From Thermoplasmata archaeon (GTDB lineage: Archaea; Thermoplasmatota; Thermoplasmata; SG8-5): a stretch of DNA of 5,572 nt. Shown here piece by piece: positions 1 to 4,876 of this stretch. Numbering within the stretch: the stretch's first letter is position 1; every line of letters begins with the position of its first letter. The DNA lies in the NCBI GenBank assembly GCA_030655715.1, contig JAUSPR010000068.1:1-5572 (forward strand). The letters are read 5' to 3'. Under the pieces are notes generated by a model. The model saw only the letters and a program-made list of their open reading frames with translations. It was not told where the DNA came from and made no database searches. The translations under genes were made by a program, and so were the position numbers.

Positions 1-728
1 ATTTCATAATCAGCTTCCATAGCGTCAATGGCCTTGATTATCTGCGGGCGAAACGGCTCGATTTCATTGCCCATTGTGACCGCTGCAATTGTAATGAACC
101 TGCCATGGCCCATAAGTATCTGGAATCTTCCGAAATTCATCTGGTTCAGGTCGCCTGTTTCTCCCTTGAATGAGTCTCTGATAAAATCCTGGACTGCGGT
201 AAGCATACCAGATAAAATGTCTTGATCAACGTCCGGCTTCAACCGCCTTGTGAAATGCTTGATCAGGCGGCCGTCCCTGTACATCAGGAATACTTCATCA
301 ATTATTGTTTTGTCAATCACCATTTTCCTGCTGCAATAGGGGCAGGATTTCCAGTGCTGTTCTATTATCTGGCCGCAATGCTGGCATTTGATTTTCACGG
401 GATGACTCGCTAGCGGTGGCGGGATTGGTCTTTGTTGCTGCTGGGGCGCTGCTTGCGGCTTTTTTGAGAGCCCACAATTCGGGCATTTATTTAGTGTGGA
501 GAGCATGGGTTTCTTGCATCTTGGGCAGGTTGCCATTTTTCCGCTCGGTCTGAGAATCAGATAGAGAATAAAACCCAGTATTGGCAATAAGAGCGTCATG
601 AAGAAAATAAGGACGGTTCTGCCGCCAGAGTAGCCTCTCCTTTTTGAATCGATAGCTGCCAATATGCAGATTACGAAATGAAGTATTATCAAAAAAAGTA
701 TGATTAATCCCAATAACCCGTCGTTCAT
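1..728 (-). CDS. Membrane-anchored double zinc-ribbon protein, partial (runs off left edge)
   Basis: This frame is open from an ATG at 728 to the left edge, giving 242 residues with the C-terminus missing. Residues about 4-26 and 38-60 are two hydrophobic helices joined by a short basic loop (SKRRGYSGGR). The second helix, ending LLLPILGFILYLILRP, resembles the two-helix anchor of PLDc_N-type proteins. Two zinc ribbons follow: C68-P-R-C71 with C82-P-N-C85, and C115-Q-H-C118 with C129-P-Y-C132, separated by a Q/P-rich linker (about 91-110). From about 140 a soluble domain begins with IDEVFLMYRDGRLIKHFTRR and continues with a DILSGMLTAVQDFIRDSF segment. I recall this pattern from many Thermoplasmata signalling or membrane proteins but know no established function or name. 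GAGGT at 737-733 lies 4 bases before the ATG and fixes the start. The likely place of action is the cytoplasmic face of the membrane; the role is unknown. Confidence 0.85.
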   Translation of the reverse strand, partial: MNDGLLGLIILFLIILHFVICILAAIDSKRRGYSGGRTVLIFFMTLLLPILGFILYLILRPSGKMATCPRCKKPMLSTLNKCPNCGLSKKPQAAPQQQQRPIPPPLASHPVKIKCQHCGQIIEQHWKSCPYCSRKMVIDKTIIDEVFLMYRDGRLIKHFTRRLKPDVDQDILSGMLTAVQDFIRDSFKGETGDLNQMNFGRFQILMGHGRFITIAAVTMGNEIEPFRPQIIKAIDAMEADYE

Positions 729-730
729 TT

Positions 731-768
731 TTACCTCGGACGTAATATGCGCACTTTTAATATAAAAT
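731..768 (-). promoter_or_regulatory. TATA-like box and Shine-Dalgarno for the zinc-ribbon gene
   Basis: On the minus strand, ATTTTATATTA (768-758) is an AT-rich TATA-like box centred near 763. A start about 25 bases downstream would fall near 738, leaving a leader of roughly 10 bases that begins at the GAGGTAA ribosome site (737-731). The gene can therefore be transcribed separately from the ferredoxin and RAM genes upstream, although read-through across the 76-base gap is not excluded. I see no clear terminator in that gap. Confidence 0.5.
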
Positions 769-804
769 TATCTTTGAATTGGTCAAACACTTTACAGGAC
801 AGGG

Positions 805-1044
805 TTAATCGTCGAGATTGATTGTCACCAGCGTCTCCGTGGATTGAATCCCTTCCAGACTGCCGATCTCCTTTATCGAGCGGGAAAGTAACTTGGCCAG
901 GCTTGGACCTTTCATCTCGATTAGCAGGTCATACGAGCCTGTGACTGCATGGGCGAACTTGACGCCTTCAACCTTCTTCAGGTCTTTCATTATTGTCTCG
1001 ACATGAGCAGCATCGACTTTAGCCAGTATGTAGATTATTTCCAT
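805..1044 (-). CDS. Stand-alone AsnC/Lrp-type effector (RAM) domain protein
   Basis: This 79-residue protein is a complete ligand-binding domain of the Lrp/AsnC family without the DNA-binding helix-turn-helix. The order is strand (EIIYILAKV, 2-10), helix (HVETIMKDLKKV, 14-25), strand, the family motif TGSYDLLIEM (35-44), helix (SLAKLLSRSIKEI, 48-60), and last strand (STETLVTINL, 68-77), matching the beta-alpha-beta-beta-alpha-beta RAM fold. In known relatives such domains form dimers and higher rings, and bind amino acids or similar small molecules at interfaces near the G-x-Y-D loop. Possible roles are modulating a full-length Lrp regulator or acting as a ligand-responsive subunit; nothing here decides which. 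The chosen ATG at 1044 has AGGTGAG just upstream. An earlier in-frame ATG at 1071 would add MALALPGEK and has no ribosome site. The gene lies 46 bases after the ferredoxin, probably in the same transcript. Confidence 0.88.
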   Translation of the reverse strand: MEIIYILAKVDAAHVETIMKDLKKVEGVKFAHAVTGSYDLLIEMKGPSLAKLLSRSIKEIGSLEGIQSTETLVTINLDD

Positions 1045-1047
1045 TTT

Positions 1048-1054
1048 CTCACCT
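1048..1054 (-). promoter_or_regulatory. Shine-Dalgarno that sets the RAM protein start
   Basis: AGGTGAG on the minus strand (1054-1048) ends three bases before the ATG at 1044 and matches the anti-Shine-Dalgarno core. The alternative ATG at 1071 is preceded by GCCAAGCCT, which does not. This is the reason for the shorter start. Confidence 0.6.
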
Positions 1055-1090
1055 GGTAGTGCCAATGCCATAGGCTTGGCATACCGAAAT

Positions 1091-1264
1091 TTACTTCATC
1101 GATATCGCGCTGTTCGGGCATTCACTGACGCATGCTTCACAATCTATGCACGCATCCGCATCCACCGCAGCGACATCGTCGACCATCTTTATTGCCTCGC
1201 TGGGGCATGCATCCACACAGACACCGCAACCAACGCACTCATCCTTGCTGACAAACGCTACCAT
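1091..1264 (-). CDS. Small 2[4Fe-4S] bacterial-type ferredoxin
   Basis: This is a 57-residue soluble ferredoxin. It has two complete cluster motifs, C10-x2-C13-x2-C16-x3-C20-P and C39-x2-C42-x2-C45-x3-C49-P, so all eight cysteine ligands are present and two [4Fe-4S] clusters are expected. The length and the spacing between motifs fit the short clostridial-type electron carriers common in anaerobic archaea. The segment between motifs (EAIKMVDDVAAVDADA) is acidic, as is usual for the class. The start at 1264 is supported by GGAGGT (1276-1271), six bases upstream. The open frame continues further upstream to 1633, but that part is out-of-family sequence overlapping the divergent gene. The gene is first in the leftward group, followed by the RAM protein. 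Its redox partner cannot be told from the window. Confidence 0.92.
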   Translation of the reverse strand: MVAFVSKDECVGCGVCVDACPSEAIKMVDDVAAVDADACIDCEACVSECPNSAISMK

Positions 1265-1270
1265 ATAGCT

Positions 1271-1317
1271 ACCTCCATGAGTTTCTGAGACCCAGATTGC
1301 CTCGGTGTTTAAATTAT
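1271..1317 (-). promoter_or_regulatory. Promoter and ribosome site of the ferredoxin-RAM transcript
   Basis: Reading leftward, AAAATAATTTAAAC (about 1320-1307) gives a TATA-like box centred near 1311 with an A-rich stretch before it that could serve as a BRE. A start about 26 bases on would be near 1285, giving a leader of about 20 bases containing a perfect GGAGGT (1276-1271) at good spacing from the ATG at 1264. Confidence 0.55.
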
Positions 1318-1340
1318 TTTGCCAAGGTGCGTACAGAAGC

Positions 1341-1373
1341 AATAAATTTAATAATCGAATAGCCCTAGGGGGG
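1341..1373 (+). promoter_or_regulatory. Candidate promoter of the large surface-protein gene
   Basis: AATAAATTTAATAA (1341-1354) is a TATA-like box for the rightward gene. Its centre is only about 30 bases before the ATG at 1377, so transcription would start within a few bases of the codon and the mRNA would be nearly leaderless. A G-run (AGGGGGG, 1367-1373) just before the ATG could act as a weak ribosome site if transcription instead starts upstream, for example from the AT-rich block at 1308-1320 that also serves the ferredoxin promoter. Which box is used cannot be decided by eye. Confidence 0.4.
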
Positions 1374-1376
1374 AAT

Positions 1377-4300
1377 ATGAGAAATGGGATGTGCGTGATT
1401 CTTGTGCTATGCCTTATCGTGAGCGGCCTGGGTATTTCCGGGACTGTGGATTCAAAGGATGTTACACCCAAAACGGCCGCGCTGACGCCGCATGCGCCGA
1501 TACGGATTGATTCCAACGCGGACTTTCCAGGCATTGCCACTGCCGGCAATGGGACAGTGTGGGCACCCTGGGTGATTGAGAACTGGGACATTGATGCAAA
1601 TGGAAGTGAATATTCGATATATGTCGGCAACACAACAGAATATTTCTCTATCGTGAATTGTAATGTTCATAATGCCTCAGCAGTGTACAAGAATCCGCCG
1701 CAAAATGCAAGCATTCTGTGTTTAAACGTTACGAATGGCAGGTTGTCAAACAATACGATTTTCAGTTCGGCAAACGGCATCGTGTTGTTCAATAGCAGCT
1801 GTGATATCGCGCAGAACAACATATCTGGAAATGCAGATTGCGGCATTCAAATTATCAACGCGTTTAATTCGACCATATTCAATAATACAATTTACAATAA
1901 CACTCTGGGCCTAAATGTCACCGATTCCATTGGCTATTCAATATATAACAATAATTTCATGAACAATACTCTTCAGGCAAATGATCCCATGGGTATGGAG
2001 TACTGGGACTCTGGGTATCCAGGCGGGGGCAACTACTGGTCTGACTATTCGGGTACAGATAATTTTAATGGGCCCAGCCAGAATTGGATTGGTGGCGATG
2101 GAATAGGGGACACATGGTATCCAATTGGGGCAGTCATCCATGACAGGTACCCTCTCATGATGCTTAACATGGGCCAGACCTTCGGAGAGAGTGTGTTGCC
2201 ATACGCAACCTCTTGGGGCCCGGTCAATGATTCTGTACCGGTCCAAAGCCCCATATACATTCAATGGAACGAATCAATGAACTGGACGCTTGTTGACCTG
2301 GGATTCGGCTACACAGATGGAACGAATGTCTGGAACAGCTCGAACGGCTCTTGGAACCATGACACATTGACCTTCAACTCTACTTTCACTCCTGCCCAGC
2401 AATTCGAGTACAATATGACCTACTGGGTAACAATGTCGTGCAATGTGACAGATTATATCGGAAATTATCTGGACCAGAACATGAGCGGAACCGGTGGTGA
2501 ATGGCCAAATGATGTTTTAACCTGGAACTTCACAACAATGATGCAGGATATAACTCCGCCCTTCGCCCTCAACCACTCCCCCAACGGCACAGACATTCCG
2601 ATGGACGCGCCAATCACCATAACATGGAACGAAACCATGAACTGGACCTCGGTTGAAGGGGCGTTCAATTACACGGATGGCATTAACAATTACTCGTCAG
2701 TAAACGGCACCTGGCTCCATAGTTCGACAACGAATATTTCCACATTCACACCAACGAATGATTTCGCCTGGGAAACCCAGTATTTTGTCACGATAAATTG
2801 CACCGCAACAGACATTATCGGCAACAGGCTGGACCAGGACGGCAACGGAACAGGCGGATGCTGGCCTGCCGACATGCTCCAATGGAATTTCACGGTAACT
2901 GACGAAGCGCCATATGTCGTTTCCACGATGCCGGCGAACGCGCAGGTTGACGTGGATCCGTTCAAGCCCATCAAAATTATCTTTTCCGAGCGCATGAACA
3001 GAACGTCGGTGGAAAATGCCTTCTCTTACACCAACGGTACGCAAACCTGGGACATGACTGACGGCATCGGTTACTGGAACGTGCTGCAAACCGAATTCTC
3101 TTTCTCGCCTGTGTTACCACTACCGCTCAACCAGACATTGACAGCAATGCTGAACGGTACCCTGGCCCGCGATGTGGGTGGAAAATCGCTTGTCAGTGGA
3201 AATTACACATGGTCATTCAAAACCTGGTTGGAACCGCCAGCACCGCATGTTATCGATACCTATCCGCCGGGCGGGGCAACGAACGTGAATGTGAACACCT
3301 ACATCAACATAGTTTTTGACTCGGAAATGGACATTGTAACCTCGGAGGCGGCGTTCTCCTACACCGATGGACTGAATGTCTGGAGTGCGGTAAACGGCAC
3401 TGTTGACTGGTTTTCGGAAAATTCGCTTTTATCCTTCCAACCAGCAGAGAAATTGAGATTCGATTCCACATACACTGTCAGAATTTCCTCCAACGCAACT
3501 TCCATTTACGGCGAAAGACTTGATGGCAATGACAATGGAATACCTGATGCCAGCGATGATTATGTTTTCACTTTCACCACAACCCCGGAACCGCCGATTG
3601 TGAGCAGTTTCTATCCCGGGGCGGGGCAGATGAACGTGCCTGTCACCCTTCCGGCAATTTACATTAACTTCAGCAAGCCAATGGATGCCACCAGTGTGAC
3701 CAATGCGGTTTCAATATACCCCAATACTGCATTTACGCCAGCGTTTTACGCTGCTGGAATGAACCTCACCCTTGTCCTGGCAGGAGAGCTCCTTGAGGCC
3801 ACGCAGTACCGGGTTACTGTTCTCGGAACTGCTACTGACATGAACGGCATTAAACTAGATGGCAACAACGACGGCTGGGCCGGTGATAAATTCACCTTCT
3901 CTTTCTACACTGTCGGCATTGAACAGCCAATCAAACCCGAGATTATCAGCATCTTCCCGACGAACAATGCCACGATTCCCATCGAGGGATTCTATATCAG
4001 CGTCACGTTCAATGTTGCAATGAACAGGACTTCTGTTCAGGGGGCATTCCTTTTCAAGAATGATACACAGGACATTAACGGCACGTTCTCGTGGAGGAGC
4101 GATGGGAAAAATTTCAGGTTCACTCCGGCTGAGGTGCTTTCCTACAATATGACTTATCACGCAAGCATCGCAGGCTCGGCAAAGGACGTAAGTGGCCTAG
4201 TCCTGGGAAATGCCACCAATTGGGAGTATGTCACGGAAACTGAGCAAGTGCCTGCATCACTCGGTGATTGGATAATTTACGGCGTCATCATCTTTCTGGT

Positions 4301-4529
4301 ATTGATGGTTATTGTGCTTTACATGGCCAATCGCTCACTGCGCAAAGACTTGAAACGCACAAGAGTGAAGCTCAAAAAATTGAAAAGGCAGATTGGCCAG
4401 GACGAGAACATAGACAAGGATGACTCAACTCAGAAAGAAGACGAAGTGCCAGATGAGTCACCATCCCCAGTTGAAGAAAGTCCTGAAGAAATCATGCCTG
4501 ATGAGGCCGCCCAGGAAATTGTGGAATAA
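1377..4529 (+). CDS. Surface protein: NosD-like beta-helix, six Big_5 Ig-like domains, C-terminal membrane anchor
   Basis: The protein has 1050 residues. A Sec-type signal peptide (MRNGMCVILVLCLIVSGLGISG, with cleavage likely around 22-25) is followed by a right-handed beta-helix of the NosD/PbH1 type (about 39-261). That region has N-rich rungs such as NNTI and NNIS and ends with the usual GNYWSDYSGTD (218-228) and DRYPLM (256-261) signature. Six Ig-like domains of the Big_5 (SbsA-like) type start near residues 273, 392, 511, 622, 741 and 853. One helix (about 966-986) then crosses the membrane, and the last 64 residues form a basic, coiled-coil-like stretch followed by an acidic tail, so the C-terminus is inside. 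I count about 50 N-x-S/T sequons in the exterior part, suggesting dense glycosylation. A structural, adhesive or carbohydrate-binding cell-envelope role is likely; no catalytic residues can be assigned. The upstream in-frame ATG at 1305 is rejected because the signal peptide begins at 1377. Confidence 0.9.
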   Translation: MRNGMCVILVLCLIVSGLGISGTVDSKDVTPKTAALTPHAPIRIDSNADFPGIATAGNGTVWAPWVIENWDIDANGSEYSIYVGNTTEYFSIVNCNVHNASAVYKNPPQNASILCLNVTNGRLSNNTIFSSANGIVLFNSSCDIAQNNISGNADCGIQIINAFNSTIFNNTIYNNTLGLNVTDSIGYSIYNNNFMNNTLQANDPMGMEYWDSGYPGGGNYWSDYSGTDNFNGPSQNWIGGDGIGDTWYPIGAVIHDRYPLMMLNMGQTFGESVLPYATSWGPVNDSVPVQSPIYIQWNESMNWTLVDLGFGYTDGTNVWNSSNGSWNHDTLTFNSTFTPAQQFEYNMTYWVTMSCNVTDYIGNYLDQNMSGTGGEWPNDVLTWNFTTMMQDITPPFALNHSPNGTDIPMDAPITITWNETMNWTSVEGAFNYTDGINNYSSVNGTWLHSSTTNISTFTPTNDFAWETQYFVTINCTATDIIGNRLDQDGNGTGGCWPADMLQWNFTVTDEAPYVVSTMPANAQVDVDPFKPIKIIFSERMNRTSVENAFSYTNGTQTWDMTDGIGYWNVLQTEFSFSPVLPLPLNQTLTAMLNGTLARDVGGKSLVSGNYTWSFKTWLEPPAPHVIDTYPPGGATNVNVNTYINIVFDSEMDIVTSEAAFSYTDGLNVWSAVNGTVDWFSENSLLSFQPAEKLRFDSTYTVRISSNATSIYGERLDGNDNGIPDASDDYVFTFTTTPEPPIVSSFYPGAGQMNVPVTLPAIYINFSKPMDATSVTNAVSIYPNTAFTPAFYAAGMNLTLVLAGELLEATQYRVTVLGTATDMNGIKLDGNNDGWAGDKFTFSFYTVGIEQPIKPEIISIFPTNNATIPIEGFYISVTFNVAMNRTSVQGAFLFKNDTQDINGTFSWRSDGKNFRFTPAEVLSYNMTYHASIAGSAKDVSGLVLGNATNWEYVTETEQVPASLGDWIIYGVIIFLVLMVIVLYMANRSLRKDLKRTRVKLKKLKRQIGQDENIDKDDSTQKEDEVPDESPSPVEESPEEIMPDEAAQEIVE
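2193..4247 (+). repeat. Six tandem Big_5-type Ig-like domain repeats within the surface protein
   Basis: Six domains of roughly 105-120 residues each begin with a P-x-G/N-type turn (for example SPNGTDIPMDAPI, YPPGGATNVNVNTYI). They go on with an F/W-[SN]-E-x-M-[ND] motif, then F-x-Y-T-[DN]-G, and end in a strand like LTWNFTT or YVFTFTT. Boundaries are about 2193, 2550, 2907, 3240, 3597 and 3933 to 4247. Domains 1 and 2 are closest: aligned codons stay in register at exactly 360 bases, for example TGGAACGA and ATGAACTGGAC near 2265 and 2625. Domains 1, 2, 4 and 5 carry an acidic loop starting LDQ or LDG (D366, D486, D716, D828) that could bind calcium; domains 3 and 6 lack it. Confidence 0.85.
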
Positions 4530-4544
4530 TACTTCATATGGTGG

Positions 4545-4843
4545 GGTTGCCCCTCGGCACGAGGCCGAGGGACTGTCCCTCAACAGTAACAGAAGGCGTC
4601 ATAGTAAGCGTGGCTCTCTCTGTATCCTGACCCTAGTCGAGGGGTTGTAGGGTGCCTGGGTTGTTCTCCAGTCATGCAAAGGCGTCACACCTCAGTCCTG
4701 GAGGGACCCAAAAAAGGCATCCGAATATCCTACGGGTAATTAATCCGCAGAACACTGCACCCCGCTGTAGGGCGAGCCTCCGTTTGCTTCGTGAATCATC
4801 CTCGCGAAAAACGCACGTCATCACAATCTTCGGACGGAAGCGT
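4545..4843 (-). ncRNA. Candidate structured non-coding RNA, unclassified
   Basis: The interval between two convergent genes folds on the minus strand. Stem A is 4840-4834 with 4783-4777. It encloses stem B (4826-4821 with 4794-4789) and stem C (4815-4812 with 4806-4803, U5 loop). Stem D is 4771-4767 with 4733-4729; it is continued by 4762-4759 with 4737-4734 and by GCAG-UGUU-CUGC (4758-4747). Stem E is 4719-4715 with 4657-4653 and 4709-4706 with 4661-4658, a U5 bulge between them. It encloses 4703-4698 with 4671-4666 and a UGA-looped hairpin (4692-4680). A small hairpin lies at 4643-4631. Five wobble pairs (4839/4778, 4825/4790, 4815/4803, 4689/4683, 4693/4679) are G-U only on this strand. 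A TATA-like box predicts a start near 4843. The 3' end is uncertain: a T6 run at 4715-4710 could end a shorter product. RNase P's GGAAAGUC and the SRP GGAA-loop motif are absent. Pairings were found by hand, without energies. Confidence 0.45.
4551..4581 (-). other. Two overlapping, mutually exclusive GC-rich hairpins
   Basis: CCCTCGGC (4551-4558) pairs with GCCGAGGG (4564-4571) around a five-base loop, an uninterrupted 8 bp stem. GAGGGA (4567-4572) can instead pair with TCCCTC (4576-4581) around a three-base loop. They share 4567-4571, so only one can form at a time. Another small hairpin, GGGG-TTG-CCCC (4543-4553), overlaps the first. No T-run follows on either strand, so a classic terminator is not supported. 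The hairpins could mark the 3' end of the candidate RNA or protect the 3' end of the surface-protein mRNA. Confidence 0.5.
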
Positions 4844-4865
4844 TCTTACAAGTACGTTCATTGGA

Positions 4866-4872
4866 TTTAAAA
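4866..4872 (-). promoter_or_regulatory. TATA-like box for the candidate non-coding RNA
   Basis: On the minus strand TTTTAAA (4872-4866) lies 4 bases after the TAG stop (4879-4877) of the upstream gene. A start about 26 bases downstream falls near 4843, three bases before the first base of stem A. The T-run at 4872-4869 could also help end the upstream transcript. The evidence is position and composition only; TTTTAAA is common in AT-rich spacers. Confidence 0.4.
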
Positions 4873-4876
4873 CTAT

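Noticed and set aside
28..413. Two short plus-strand frames at the left edge
   Set aside because: Both are antisense to the zinc-ribbon gene, whose cysteine motifs and ribosome site show the real coding strand.
1305..1376. Longer N-terminus for the surface protein from an ATG at 1305
   Set aside because: It would place 24 mostly polar residues before a good signal peptide and would translate through both candidate promoter boxes.
1265..1633. Upstream extension of the ferredoxin frame to a 180-residue protein
   Set aside because: The extra residues have no ferredoxin character and lie antisense to the surface protein, and a perfect GGAGGT supports the start at 1264.
4612..4630. ACAGAGAGAGCC followed by ACGCTTAC on the minus strand, resembling the 3' conserved region of RNase P RNA
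   Set aside because: The partner region GAGGAAAGUCC, which is present in RNase P RNAs, is not found anywhere in the interval, so the resemblance is probably chance.
4420..4650. 76-residue plus-strand frame overlapping the end of the surface protein
   Set aside because: It is a shifted frame through the charged tail followed by non-coding sequence, with no start signal.
4815..4826. GTGATGA on the minus strand as a C box of a C/D guide RNA
   Set aside because: There is no CTGA D box at suitable distance; the nearby GATGA on the opposite side of the internal loop gives at most a kink-turn-like loop.
4652..4870. 72-residue plus-strand reading frame in the convergent gap
   Set aside because: No ribosome site, arginine- and serine-rich low-information composition, and it overlaps the region where base pairing favours the opposite strand. 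It looks like a by-product of structured RNA sequence.
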